Part shown: piece by piece, positions 7,978 through 16,712 of the stretch
Layout of the letters: every line of letters starts with the position of its first letter
Numbering within the stretch: position 1 is the stretch's first letter
Source: Pseudomonadota bacterium
GTDB taxonomy: Bacteria; Pseudomonadota; Gammaproteobacteria; Steroidobacterales; Steroidobacteraceae
Direction: 5' to 3'
Assembly (NCBI GenBank): GCA_021807675.1
Contig: JAKBCR010000015.1
Location: 1 to 38,163, forward strand
Length of the DNA: 38,163 nucleotides
Translations under genes and position numbers: made by a program
The notes under the pieces: generated by a model
What the model saw: the letters and a program-made list of their open reading frames with translations, nothing else
Database searches by the model: none
Told to the model about the DNA's origin: nothing

Positions 7978-10957
7978 CCTCTTCCTGCTTGCCGTCTGCG
8001 CGCCGCTGAGTCTCGCCGCGGGTCAGCAGGCGGCCTCACCCACGACCGCCGAGCAGGCGCCCATGCCGGCAGCGGAGGCGCCCGTGCAGCCTCGCCCCGC
8101 GAGACCGGCCCAGGAGGTGCGTCCGCCGCGAGTGCCGTTACCGAGGGGCGCGCGGCGAGGGGCGCTTCTGGGCGGCCCCCCCCAGGCCGCCCACCTCGCC
8201 CGGCAGGCGGCGGCGGTCGAGGCCAATCCCACCTGGGCGGCCACTCTCGAGCGCATCGCGAGCAGCGTGGTCTCCATCAAGGTGGACGAGGTCCGTGCCT
8301 TCGACACGGACGGAAATGAGACCGCGCAAGCGACCGGCTTCGTCGTGGATGCAAAGCGCGGCATCATCCTGACCAACCGCCATGTCGTGACGCCGGGGCC
8401 GGTGACCGCCGAGGCGGTGTTTCTCGATCGCGAGGTGGTGCCCCTCAAGCCCATCTACCGTGATCCGGTGCACGACTTCGGCTTCTATCAGTATGACCCG
8501 AAGAAGCTGCACTACATCAAGCCGAAGGCGCTCGACCTCTATCCGCAGGGGGCGAAGGTCGGCACCGAGATCCGGGTAGTGGGCAACAATGCGGGTGAGC
8601 AGCTCTCGATTCTCGCCGGCACGCTCGCTCGGCTGCACCGGCAGGCGCCGGACTACGGCTTCGGCAAGTACAACGACTTCAACACCTTCTACTTGCAGGC
8701 CGCTTCCGGCACTTCCGGCGGCTCCTCCGGATCGCCGGTGATCGATATCCGGGGCCGCGTCATCGCACTCAACGCCGGCGGGGCGGACAACGCCGCCTCG
8801 AGCTTCTACCTGCCCCTCGAGCGCGTGAAGCGCGCCCTGAGGCTCATCGAGGACGGGAAGCCCGTCACCCGCGGCACGCTCTTCTCGGTTTTCAACTACA
8901 CGCCTTACGACGAGCTCGAGCGGCTCGGGCTCCCGGCGGGTGTCGAGGCGGCCGTGCGCAAGCGGTTCCCCCGGCGCACGGGCATGCTGGTGGTCTCGAG
9001 TGTGCTGCCGGGGACGCCGAGCGCGCTCGCCCTGCAGCCGGGCGATATCCTCCTGCGGGTCAACGGTCACTATGTGACCACCTTCGACCCGCTCGAGCAG
9101 ATTCTCGACTCCTCGGTCGGCCGGCAGGTGAGGCTCGAGCTGGAGCGCGGCGGCCAGCCGGTATCCGTCACGGTGCCCGTCGGTGACCTGAACGCCATCA
9201 CGCCGAGCAGTTACGTTCAATTCGGCGATGCGGTGGTCAACACCCTGTCCTACGAGGAGGCGCGCCAGCTCAATGTGCCGCCGCGCGGCGTGTTCGTCGC
9301 CAACCCGGGATACGTGTTCGGCGCCGCCGGCATTCCCCGTGGCGCGGTGATCACCCAGGTCAACTCCACGCCGATCGACTACCTTGGCGATTTCCGCCGG
9401 GCGCTCCGTCAGCTCGGCAATGGCGATTACGCCAACGTCCGGTTCACGACGGTCGACGATCCCAACGGCAGCGAGCTCGGCTCCTTCCGGATGGACCGTC
9501 TGTGGTACCCGACGGACCACTGCGTGCGGGACGACGCCCTCGGTACCTGGCTGTGCAAGCCGCTCGCAGCGGGGCCCCCTCCCAAGCCTGATCCGGTGAG
9601 CTCCACGCGCTTCCCGAAGTATCAGGACCCGCGGATGAACGCTCTTGCCCCGTCACTTGCGATGGTGACGTTCACGATGCCCTACTCGGTATCCGGCGTG
9701 ACCGAGCATTACTACCATGGCACGGGCCTGGTGGTGGATGCCAAGCGGGGCCTCGTGGTCGTGGATCGCGACACCGTGCCGGTCTCTCTCGGAGACGTCA
9801 CGGTGACTTTCGCGGGCACCGTTCAAGTGCCCGGGCGTGTCGTGTACGTCGACCCGGTGCACAACTTCGCCATCGTCGCCTACGATCCGAAGCTCATCGG
9901 CACCACGCCGGTCAGGTCCGCGAAGCTGAAGCCGCAGAGGCTCTCCCCCGGCCAGCCGGTCTGGGTCGTCGGCCTGGGCGGAGACAGTCAGATGCACTCG
10001 CGGGCCACGCAGATCGCCAGCATCGATCCGCTGTCGCTGCCCCTCTCGCGCACCATGCGCTTCCGCGATACCAACATCGAGACGATCGGCCTGGTGAACC
10101 CGCCCACCGAATACGACGGTGTGCTGGCCGATGCCTCGGGTGAGGTGCTTGGGACGTGGTCGAGTTTCGCGTACGACACCGCTGGCGGCATCGCGCAGGC
10201 GTTGCGCGGCGTGCCGATCGATCTGGTGGCCGACATGGTCGATCGCGTGCGCGGCGGGCGCCCGCTGCACTCATTGGACGTCGAGCTCTTCCCGGAGCCG
10301 TTGGCGAACGCGCGCCTGATGGGTCTCTCGCAGGCGTGGACCGCGAAGCTCGCCGCGCGCAGCCCCACGGCGCGGCAGGTGCTGGCCGTCATACGCACGG
10401 TCGGCGGCTCGCCAGCATCCCGGCTGCTGCAGCCGGGCGATCTCGTGCTGGCGCTCAATGGCAAGGTGGTCACCGATTTCCGCGAGGTCGAGCGGGCGAC
10501 TGCGGATCGCACCGCGGTGAGGGTGACGGTATGGCGAGGTGGGGGCGAGCGGACGCTGAGCGTCCCCACGGTGGCGCTGTCGGGGGAGGGCCTGAGGAGA
10601 GTGGTGGAATGGGCGGGCGCGACGCTGCAGACTCCCTTCCAGTCCATGCGCGCACAGCGGGGCATTCCGCCCGTCGGCGTTTATGTCGACTACTTCGCAT
10701 TTGGCTCGCCTGCGGCGCGCTATGGGCTTTACCCGGGAAGGCGCATCGTGGAGGTCGATGGTGTACCGACTCCCAATCTCGATGCCTTCCTCGGGGCGGT
10801 CGCGGGGCGGCCCGACCGGTCTTCGGTGCGACTGACGACGATTGCCTGGAACAACGCCCCGCAAGTGATTACCCTGAAGCTCGACAAGCACTACTGGCCT
10901 GCCTATGAGCTTCTGAGGACGCCGGACGGCGGCTGGACGCGACGCTCCCTGAACTAG
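7955..10957 (+). CDS. Tandem HtrA/Deg serine protease with a degenerate second protease domain and four PDZ-like domains (Nma111/Deg7 type)
   Basis: This 1000-residue protein begins with a signal peptide ([15 protein letters not shown], cleavage near ALA or AAG), so it should act in the periplasm. The first trypsin-like domain (about 85-300) has an intact triad: His143 in TNRHVV, Asp174 in PVHDFGF and Ser260 in [11 protein letters not shown]-like domains follow at about 345-425 and 430-510. A second protease-like domain (about 560-780) has lost the triad: Asp606, Asn637 and Asp721 stand where His, Asp and Ser are expected. Two more PDZ-like domains follow (about 800-890 and 900-985). This domain plan, the size, and stretches such as [11 protein letters not shown] and [14 protein letters not shown] strongly recall fungal Nma111 and plant Deg7, as I remember them. 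The start lies inside gcvPB (23-bp overlap), so it is probably read from the gcv operon. Substrates are unknown. Confidence 0.85.
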   Translation: MRFPRLLSLFLLAVCAPLSLAAGQQAASPTTAEQAPMPAAEAPVQPRPARPAQEVRPPRVPLPRGARRGALLGGPPQAAHLARQAAAVEANPTWAATLERIASSVVSIKVDEVRAFDTDGNETAQATGFVVDAKRGIILTNRHVVTPGPVTAEAVFLDREVVPLKPIYRDPVHDFGFYQYDPKKLHYIKPKALDLYPQGAKVGTEIRVVGNNAGEQLSILAGTLARLHRQAPDYGFGKYNDFNTFYLQAASGTSGGSSGSPVIDIRGRVIALNAGGADNAASSFYLPLERVKRALRLIEDGKPVTRGTLFSVFNYTPYDELERLGLPAGVEAAVRKRFPRRTGMLVVSSVLPGTPSALALQPGDILLRVNGHYVTTFDPLEQILDSSVGRQVRLELERGGQPVSVTVPVGDLNAITPSSYVQFGDAVVNTLSYEEARQLNVPPRGVFVANPGYVFGAAGIPRGAVITQVNSTPIDYLGDFRRALRQLGNGDYANVRFTTVDDPNGSELGSFRMDRLWYPTDHCVRDDALGTWLCKPLAAGPPPKPDPVSSTRFPKYQDPRMNALAPSLAMVTFTMPYSVSGVTEHYYHGTGLVVDAKRGLVVVDRDTVPVSLGDVTVTFAGTVQVPGRVVYVDPVHNFAIVAYDPKLIGTTPVRSAKLKPQRLSPGQPVWVVGLGGDSQMHSRATQIASIDPLSLPLSRTMRFRDTNIETIGLVNPPTEYDGVLADASGEVLGTWSSFAYDTAGGIAQALRGVPIDLVADMVDRVRGGRPLHSLDVELFPEPLANARLMGLSQAWTAKLAARSPTARQVLAVIRTVGGSPASRLLQPGDLVLALNGKVVTDFREVERATADRTAVRVTVWRGGGERTLSVPTVALSGEGLRRVVEWAGATLQTPFQSMRAQRGIPPVGVYVDYFAFGSPAARYGLYPGRRIVEVDGVPTPNLDAFLGAVAGRPDRSSVRLTTIAWNNAPQVITLKLDKHYWPAYELLRTPDGGWTRRSLN

Positions 10958-10961
10958 TATG

Positions 10962-11074
10962 AAGCGCTGGATCCGGGCATCCTGCCCGGCCCAGCGCAGC
11001 TTTGGGCAAAAAGCGTGGTTTTTGCCCAAAGCTCCGCCACCTGCGGCGGCGGGGCACAGTCCCTGTGCCTGGGG
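10962..11074 (+). repeat. Dispersed palindromic element, copy 1
   Basis: Three stem-loops lie in a row between the protease gene and sua5. GCGCTGG (10964-10970) pairs with CCAGCGC, with an inner CCGGGC/GCCCGG stem. A perfect 15-bp hairpin has arms 10998-11012 and 11019-11033 and a 6-nt loop. The third is GGCACAG/CTGTGCC at 11053-11069. A 27-bp block at 11031-11057 is identical, in inverted orientation, to 38082-38108. The long hairpin has A and U runs within its stem and could also work as a bidirectional transcription end, though that is not shown. No coding potential is visible. Confidence 0.8.
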
Positions 11075-11129
11075 CCGAACTGTCGTGAAAACGCAACGGT
11101 TGGGCTGACCGCGAGATCGGTGGCCGGCT

Positions 11130-11138
11130 TGCTAGAAT
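11130..11138 (+). promoter_or_regulatory. Predicted extended -10 promoter of sua5
   Basis: TGC TAGAAT at 11130-11138 is a strong extended -10 match. Transcription would begin about 11144-11147, only a few bases before the ATG at 11149. There is no Shine-Dalgarno sequence in that gap, so the mRNA would be leaderless or nearly so. This is a motif-based prediction. Confidence 0.45.
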
Positions 11139-11148
11139 TGGCGCCATT

Positions 11149-12165
11149 ATGGTTCGAGTCACTAGAGCTACCCAGGTTGAGATCGAGGCCGCGGTGCAGG
11201 CGCTGCGCGACGGCGAGCTCGTGGCCTTCCCGACGGAGACGGTCTACGGCTTGGGCGCGAATGCGCAGAATCCCGCCGCGGTCCGCAAGATCTTCCAAGC
11301 CAAGGGCAGGCCCAGCAACCACCCGGTGATCGTGCATCTCGACAGCCCGCGCTTTCTGCCTCGATGGGTACGGGAGGTGCCGGAAGCGGCCATGAGGCTC
11401 GCCGAGCGCTTCTGGCCCGGGCCTCTCACCATGGTGATGCCGCGCGCCTCCAACGTACACGATGCCGTGACGGGCGGCCAGGATACCGTCGCTGTCCGCG
11501 TGCCGTCTCATCCGATGGCGCAGCAGCTTCTGACAGCGTTCGGCGGCGGCATCGCGGCACCCTCTGCCAATCGCTTTGGCAAGCTCTCGCCGACGCGGGC
11601 CGAGCACGTGCGTGAGGAGCTCGGTGAGCAGATCAAGGTGATCCTCGACGGCGGTGAATGTCAGATCGGGCTGGAATCGAGCATCATCGCCTTTCAGGGA
11701 CAGAGTGTGCGGCTCTTGCGGCCCGGCGCCATCACGGCAGCGCAGATCCGAGAGGTCATCGGAGAGCTGCTGATCGGCGCGGACGTCGAATCGCCGCGTG
11801 TCCCCGGCGGCACTTCCTCGCATTACGCGCCCACGACGCCGATGACCATCGTGCCGACGGGTGAAATTGATGCGCGGGCGGAGGAACTCTCCGAGGGCGG
11901 TCGGCGCGTCGCTGTGCTCGCACAGCGGCTGCCGCTCAAAGGCCACAAGTACGTCACCTGGATCAACGCGGGGCGCCGGCCGGAGCAGTACGGACACGAT
12001 CTCTATACGAACCTGCGCACGCTGGACAAGGCGGGCTGTCAGCGGATCCTGGTCCAGGATGTCCCGGAGGGCGAGCGCTGGACCGCGATCCGAGACCGGC
12101 TGCTGCGGGCCGCGGCGAGCGTCAGCGACGCCGACGACAGCGGCTCCGTCGCCGTCTTGCCCTGA
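11149..12165 (+). CDS. sua5: L-threonylcarbamoyladenylate synthase, Sua5 type
   Basis: This enzyme makes threonylcarbamoyl-AMP from threonine, bicarbonate and ATP for the universal t6A37 modification of ANN-decoding tRNAs. The YrdC-like N-terminal domain shows FPTETVYGLGANA (27-39), KGRPSNHPVIVHL (about 52-64) and APSANRFGKLSPT. The linker SHYAPTTPM and a C-terminal Sua5 domain of about 120 residues mark this as the long Sua5 form (338 residues) rather than the short TsaC. The ATG directly follows a predicted -10 element, and no ribosome-binding site is visible. It stands alone between two palindrome-rich intergenic regions. Confidence 0.93.
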   Translation: MVRVTRATQVEIEAAVQALRDGELVAFPTETVYGLGANAQNPAAVRKIFQAKGRPSNHPVIVHLDSPRFLPRWVREVPEAAMRLAERFWPGPLTMVMPRASNVHDAVTGGQDTVAVRVPSHPMAQQLLTAFGGGIAAPSANRFGKLSPTRAEHVREELGEQIKVILDGGECQIGLESSIIAFQGQSVRLLRPGAITAAQIREVIGELLIGADVESPRVPGGTSSHYAPTTPMTIVPTGEIDARAEELSEGGRRVAVLAQRLPLKGHKYVTWINAGRRPEQYGHDLYTNLRTLDKAGCQRILVQDVPEGERWTAIRDRLLRAAASVSDADDSGSVAVLP

Positions 12166-12171
12166 TTTACG

Positions 12172-12199
12172 GCTCGAAGTCGCCTGCGGCGCTTCGAGC
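12172..12199 (+). repeat. REP-like hairpin with T bulge and TGC triloop
   Basis: GCTCGAAG pairs with CTTCGAGC. After an unpaired T, CGCC pairs with GGCG around a TGC loop. This is the same architecture as 3338-3363. It begins 7 bp after the sua5 stop codon and could stabilise the 3' end of that mRNA. Confidence 0.6.
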
Positions 12200-12237
12200 G
12201 GCCAGCCCGTTGAACGCATTTGACCTCGCGGGCCGCA

Positions 12238-12288
12238 AAATCGCCCGGAGCGATTTGGGACGGCCCACGGCGCCGGCCCCTAAGGGGC
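12238..12288 (+). repeat. Two further palindromes in the sua5-decarboxylase intergenic region
   Basis: AAATCGC and GCGATTT form a hairpin with a 5-nt loop at about 12238-12256. GCCCC/GGGGC with a TAA loop follows at 12276-12288. Parts of this segment (GCAAAATCGC, CGGCCCACGGC) recur in the intergenic region at 28452-28475, suggesting a second short repeat family. The rest of 12166-12358 shows no gene. Confidence 0.5.
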
Positions 12289-12358
12289 GAGGCCCGGGAT
12301 GGGGCGGAGCACCGGCGGCCTTGGCCCGCTTACTGATTGCTGTTGACGTACGAAGAAG

Positions 12359-13543
12359 ATGAGCCAACCGCACCGCGCGCGCTACATTGATCCATTCCAG
12401 CCGGCGGAGGTCCGGCGGCTGGTCCGCCAGTTCGGCTCGCCGCTCATCATCCTCGATTGCGAGCGGGTGCGAGTGCAGTACCGGAAGCTTCGCGCCGCGT
12501 TGCCGGGCGTGGACCTCCATTACGCGCTGAAGCCGATGCCGCACGCGGCGGTCGTACGCACCGTGCTGGGCGAAGGCGGTTTCCTCGATCTGGCCACGAC
12601 CGGTGAGGTGCACCTCGTACGGCGTCTCGGTGTTACGCCCGACCGATGCATCCACACGCATCCCATCAAGCGTCCCCAGGACATTCGCAACGCCCTGGAT
12701 TTCGGCGTCCGTACGTTCGTGGTGGACAATCCTGACGAGGTGCGGAAGTTCGAGCGGCTCGCAGATCGGGTCGAGCTGCTGTTGAGAGTGTCCTTCCGCA
12801 GCCCCGGCGCGATGTGCGACCTGTCGCGCAAATTCGGCTGCGACCCGGAGGATGCATTGGCTATTGCGCGGCTCGCGGCGGAGCTGGGCATCACCGTGCG
12901 CGGCCTCTCCTTCCATGTCGGGTCGCAGGCGGCGGACTCCGCCAAGCATGTCGAGGCGGTCCTTGCCTGCGCAAAGCTCATGTCGGCGGGGCGCAAGGCG
13001 AAGCTCGGGCCGCTCGATACGCTGGACATCGGCGGCGGCTTTCCGATCGACTATGCTCAGCCGGTGCAGGATATCGGCAGATTCTGCGAGCCGCTGCGCG
13101 AGGCGTTGGCCAAACTCCCCAGGAAGGTGAGGGTGATTGCCGAGCCGGGCCGCTACATCGTCGGGCCTTCCGTGATCGGTGTCGCTTCCGTAATGGGACG
13201 CGCGCGCCGCGAGGGACACTGGTGGTACTACCTCGACGACGGGCTCTACGGCTCCTACAGCGGTCAGCTGTACGATCATGCGCGGTATCCGGTGGAGCCC
13301 TTGCGCGACGGCGAGGAGAGGCTGCCGTCAGTGCTGGCGGGTCCCACGTGCGACAGCATTGATGTCATCGCCGAGAATCTGCTGCTGCCGAAGCTCGAGG
13401 CGGGCGATCTCATCGTGGGCAGGGCCATGGGCGCGTACACGTGGGCCAGCGCCTCGGAGTTCAACTTCTTTCCCAAGGCGACGGTGGTCGCCGTGAACGG
13501 CACACAAGGTGATACCGGGACCGTGATGCCGTTCCCGCTATAG
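12359..13543 (+). CDS. PLP-dependent fold-type III decarboxylase (ornithine/diaminopimelate decarboxylase family)
   Basis: This 394-residue protein belongs to the alanine-racemase-fold decarboxylases. The PLP lysine is Lys58 in HYALKPMPH. Other landmarks are SFHVGSQ (about 184-190), the phosphate-binding glycine run DIGGGFP (223-229), EPGRY (262-266), DDGLYGSYSG (293-302) and GPTCDSID (328-335). Cys331 corresponds to the active-site cysteine contributed across the dimer in ornithine decarboxylases. These features and the size favour a eukaryotic-type (group IV) ornithine or lysine/ornithine decarboxylase that starts polyamine synthesis. Diaminopimelate decarboxylase is less likely, because the HVGSQ and GPTCDSID motifs are ODC-like and the usual DAPDC N-terminal region is absent. 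The exact substrate cannot be read from the sequence. A purine-rich GAAGAAG precedes the ATG. Confidence 0.85.
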   Translation: MSQPHRARYIDPFQPAEVRRLVRQFGSPLIILDCERVRVQYRKLRAALPGVDLHYALKPMPHAAVVRTVLGEGGFLDLATTGEVHLVRRLGVTPDRCIHTHPIKRPQDIRNALDFGVRTFVVDNPDEVRKFERLADRVELLLRVSFRSPGAMCDLSRKFGCDPEDALAIARLAAELGITVRGLSFHVGSQAADSAKHVEAVLACAKLMSAGRKAKLGPLDTLDIGGGFPIDYAQPVQDIGRFCEPLREALAKLPRKVRVIAEPGRYIVGPSVIGVASVMGRARREGHWWYYLDDGLYGSYSGQLYDHARYPVEPLRDGEERLPSVLAGPTCDSIDVIAENLLLPKLEAGDLIVGRAMGAYTWASASEFNFFPKATVVAVNGTQGDTGTVMPFPL

Positions 13544-13666
13544 CGATGCGCGGGACCGGCCAACGTGCCTGGCCTCCGACGCATCGATACGAATCGCCGG
13601 CCACCGCACATCGTCCGCGGTGACGGCGTCGTAGAATGGCGCGACCTGCGATCTCACGGAGGCGGC

Positions 13667-14263
13667 TTGATTCGTAACGTCGTTTTCGACATCGGCTGGG
13701 TGTTCGTGCATCTGAACCATCAGCCCTTCCTCGACTTCCTGTCGGCTCATGGCGCGGATGCGCCCGACCTCAACTCCGTGCTCGTACGCATCGCTCTCGA
13801 CGATCACGAGTGCGGGCGCATGGACGGCCGGGCGCTGCTCGAGCGCTGTGCGGCGCTCGCCCCTCGGCCGATGAGCCTCGAGGCGGCGCAGGCGAGCTGG
13901 GTGGGCATGTTCGAGCTGCAGCCGGCCATGGTGGACCTCGCCCACCGGCTGAGCGAGCGCTACCGCGTTTACCTGCTCTCCAACATCGGCGATCTGCACT
14001 GGACGCATCTCTCGAGGGAACATCAGCTGCACCTCATCGGTCATGGCGCGCTGCCCTCGTTCGTAGCCGGCGTCATGAAGCCTCACGAGGGGATTTACGT
14101 GGAGGCGGAGCGGCGTTTCTCGCTGACGCCCGCGGAGACGGTCTTCATCGACGATCGGGCGGAGAACATCGCCGCTGCGCGCCGGCGGGGCTGGCACGGC
14201 ATCGTGCACGGCGGCTATGAGACTACGGTGGAATCTCTACGCGGGCTCGGCGTGGCGTGTTGA
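13667..14263 (+). CDS. HAD-superfamily subfamily IA phosphatase, YihX-like
   Basis: The frame is open from 13565, but the protein fold begins at the TTG at 13667, which has a strong GGAGG 4 bp upstream. That start yields 198 residues, close to E. coli YihX. HAD motifs are visible: I, VVFDIGWVFV with nucleophile Asp8 and the DxG variant seen in YihX-like proteins; II, LLSN (Ser105, Asn106); III, Lys138 in VMKPHEG; IV, FIDDRAEN (Asp162, Asp163). YihX acts on glucose-1-phosphate, but HAD substrates are hard to predict and this one is unknown. The HIT-like gene begins just after its stop, so the two form a pair. Confidence 0.82.
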   Translation: MIRNVVFDIGWVFVHLNHQPFLDFLSAHGADAPDLNSVLVRIALDDHECGRMDGRALLERCAALAPRPMSLEAAQASWVGMFELQPAMVDLAHRLSERYRVYLLSNIGDLHWTHLSREHQLHLIGHGALPSFVAGVMKPHEGIYVEAERRFSLTPAETVFIDDRAENIAAARRRGWHGIVHGGYETTVESLRGLGVAC

Positions 14264-14264
14264 A

Positions 14265-14780
14265 ATGAAGGCCGATACCAACTCAGCGCCGGAGACGGCG
14301 ATTCACCGGCAGGTAGCCGCAGCCAGGGCCGGCCGCGATCCGCGCGTCATCGCGCGCCTCTACTCCGGCTGGGCCGTGTTCGGCGAGCGGCAGTTCCTGC
14401 GCGGGTACGCGCTGCTTCTGCCCGATCCCGTCGTACCCAGTCTCAACGCCCTCGGGGCGCACGAGCGCACGCTGTTCCTTCAGGACCTCGCGCGGCTGGG
14501 GGATGCGATGCTCAAGGTCACGGGGGCGGAGCGCATCAACTACGCGATCCTCGGCAACCTCGAGCCGGCGCTCCATGCTCACGTCATTCCCCGCTATGCC
14601 GAGGAGCCGGCGACATTGCGGACGGCCCACCCCTGGGCATACGACTGGGAGGCGGCGCCGCTCTTCGATCGCGCCGCTCACCAGGAGCTCGCGGAAGCGC
14701 TGCTGAAGGAGCTCTCACGGCTGGGGGTGACCAAGCCGATGCGCTACGACCCGGGAGCGAATGCGGGCGAGCCGGCCTGA
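14265..14780 (+). CDS. HIT-like (histidine triad) family protein
   Basis: This 171-residue protein carries a C-terminal histidine-triad-like motif, ALHAHVIPRY (102-111), preceded by the helix KVTGAERINYAILGN common in HIT hydrolases. In the canonical HxHxH pattern, positions two (His104, the usual nucleophile) and three (His106) are present, while the first is Ala102. HIT proteins hydrolyse or transfer nucleoside monophosphates. The true substrate here is unknown. I chose the ATG at 14265, one base after the HAD stop. An upstream in-frame ATG at 14217 would overlap the HAD gene by 47 bp and adds no conserved sequence. It ends 13 bp before the convergent histidine kinase gene. Confidence 0.78.
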   Translation: MKADTNSAPETAIHRQVAAARAGRDPRVIARLYSGWAVFGERQFLRGYALLLPDPVVPSLNALGAHERTLFLQDLARLGDAMLKVTGAERINYAILGNLEPALHAHVIPRYAEEPATLRTAHPWAYDWEAAPLFDRAAHQELAEALLKELSRLGVTKPMRYDPGANAGEPA

Positions 14781-14793
14781 TCCTCGTGCCGGG

Positions 14794-16602
14794 TCAGCCA
14801 GTCGCCGCGTTGGCGCGATCGGCCGATGCAGTCGGGGCGCCGCGCTCTCCCTGCAGCACGGGGCGCGATAGCAGCAGTCTCGTGAGCTCGGCGTAGTCGG
14901 GCGGCTTGATCAGGTGCGCGTCGAAACCAGCCTCCCGCGATCTCAGCTGGTCTGCAGGCTGACCCAAGCCCGTCACGGCGACCAGCGTCACGCTCTTACC
15001 CCACGGATGTTGTCGTATCCGGCGGCACACCTCATAGCCATCGAGCCGCGGCAACTGGACATCGAGCAAGACGACGTCCGGGTGCAAATGCTCAACGGCT
15101 TGGAGCGCTTCGAGCCCGTCGTGCGCCGTGTACGTCTCGTGATCGGAAAGGCGCAACAGCGTTGCAAGCGAGGCGGCCATGTCGGCATTGTCGTCGACCA
15201 CCAGGATCCGGCGCGCGGGTGCCTTGGCTTGCTCACGCGGCCGGAGGGTGTCCTCCTCGCGCCCGTGAGCCGAGAGCGGCAGTCGCACCATGAACTCGCT
15301 CCCGCGGCCGGGACCTTCGCTGAAAGCCTGCACGGATCCTCCATGCAGGGCGAGGAGACGCCGCGTGAGCGCGAGTCCGATGCCGAGGCCGCCCTGCGAG
15401 CGTGACGAGCCTGCCTCGATCTGGGCGAACATTTCGAATATCGTCTCGAGCTTGGCCGGCGGAATGCCGACGCCGGTGTCTTTGAGGCGCACGACCGCTT
15501 CGCCAAGCTCCCGCTTGACGGTGATCTCGATGCGGCCTCCGGGCTCGGTGTACTTGCGTGCATTCTGGAGGAGATTACGAAATATCTGCGTCAGGCGTAC
15601 CGTGTCGCCCTGCACGAACAGCGGCTCGGCCGTCAGCATCGCCTGCACCTCCAGACCGGCCGCCTGGGCCAGGGGACGCTCGCTTTCCACGACCTCCCGG
15701 ACGACCGCGCCGAGGTCGGTGGGCACCGGGCGCAGCTCGATCTTGCCCCGGGCGATGCGGCTGGAGTCGAGCAGATCGTTGACGAGACGGACGAGCTGCT
15801 CGAGCTGCCGCTCCATCAACGCGCAGGCTCGGTGGCGCAAATCCTCGGCCCCGTCGCTGTGCTTGATGAGCTCCAGTCCGTTGCGCAGCGGCGCCAAGGG
15901 GCCCCGCAGCTCGTGGGCAAGCAGGGCGAGGAACTCGTCCTTGTGCCGGTCGGCTGCGTTGAGCTCGACGATCCGCCGATTGCCGAAATAGAACGTCAGT
16001 CCGAGCAGGACGGCGCCGATCAGGGCCGGGGCTACCATGGCGATGACCGTCAGGCGGGACCTGAGCTGCGAGTGGGCGGCTCGGCGGGCGAGGAGCGCGT
16101 ACTCCACCGTCCGCATTGCGGCCACCTGGTTGCCAATCTCGTCCATGAGCCGCTTGCCGGTGCCGGTGCGAAGGATGGCCAGCGCCGCGGAGCTGTTGTC
16201 CGCCTCCTCGAGCGAGATCATCCGCCCGAGCTGCGCCAGCTTGAGGGTGACCAGCCGGCGCAGCACATCGAGGCGCGCACGCTGGCCCGCATGCGTCGCG
16301 ACCTCGCGCGCCAGCGCGGCGATCTCGCCCTGGATGCGCTCGGTGGCATAGCCGTAGCGTCGCAGGTGCGTCTCACCGCCGGTCAGAAGATAACCCCGTT
16401 GGCTCCTCTCAGCGTCCCTGACCGCGGAGAGCAACCGGGTGAGATCGACGATCGTAGCGTCCGAGTGCCCCACCAGTTGCTCGTTGGCGAGCAGATGGCG
16501 CGCGTTGAGGTAGCCCGTGAGCGCGCCGCCGATGAGGACGGCGAGGGTCAGCCCGAAAGCCCAGAGCGGCAGGCGGCGACGGAGGTTGGTGGTGCTCGGC
16601 AC
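14794..16602 (-). CDS. Hybrid sensor histidine kinase with CHASE3-like sensor and receiver domain
   Basis: This 602-residue membrane kinase has TM1 (about 12-34), a periplasmic CHASE3-like helical domain (about 40-180, with RDAERSQRGYLLTG), TM2 (about 184-206), a HisKA domain with phospho-acceptor His230 in LLAHELRGPL, a HATPase domain (Asn347 N-box, DTGVGIP at 375-381, GGLGIGL) and a C-terminal receiver with the VVDD acidic pair (470-471) and phospho-acceptor Asp514 in VVLLDVQLPRLDGYE. The start codon is a GTG. No DNA-binding output partner is adjacent, so its phosphorelay partner lies elsewhere or the receiver is regulatory. The signal is unknown. Def lies 110 bp upstream on the same strand. 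Confidence 0.92.
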   Translation of the reverse strand: MPSTTNLRRRLPLWAFGLTLAVLIGGALTGYLNARHLLANEQLVGHSDATIVDLTRLLSAVRDAERSQRGYLLTGGETHLRRYGYATERIQGEIAALAREVATHAGQRARLDVLRRLVTLKLAQLGRMISLEEADNSSAALAILRTGTGKRLMDEIGNQVAAMRTVEYALLARRAAHSQLRSRLTVIAMVAPALIGAVLLGLTFYFGNRRIVELNAADRHKDEFLALLAHELRGPLAPLRNGLELIKHSDGAEDLRHRACALMERQLEQLVRLVNDLLDSSRIARGKIELRPVPTDLGAVVREVVESERPLAQAAGLEVQAMLTAEPLFVQGDTVRLTQIFRNLLQNARKYTEPGGRIEITVKRELGEAVVRLKDTGVGIPPAKLETIFEMFAQIEAGSSRSQGGLGIGLALTRRLLALHGGSVQAFSEGPGRGSEFMVRLPLSAHGREEDTLRPREQAKAPARRILVVDDNADMAASLATLLRLSDHETYTAHDGLEALQAVEHLHPDVVLLDVQLPRLDGYEVCRRIRQHPWGKSVTLVAVTGLGQPADQLRSREAGFDAHLIKPPDYAELTRLLLSRPVLQGERGAPTASADRANAATG

Positions 16603-16712
16603 TCGGAGGACTCACGCTCGTCGGCGAATGCGTGGCGGCCGCCCCGTCATCGCGCGCTTAACGTACGCCGCATCGCGGCAACCGCGAGGTCCGCATCCCT
16701 GGGTGACCCCGG

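Noticed and set aside
10998-11033. Perfect hairpin read as an intrinsic terminator
   Set aside because: The T-run is inside the stem, not after it, and the hairpin belongs to a repeated element. Termination is possible but unsupported.
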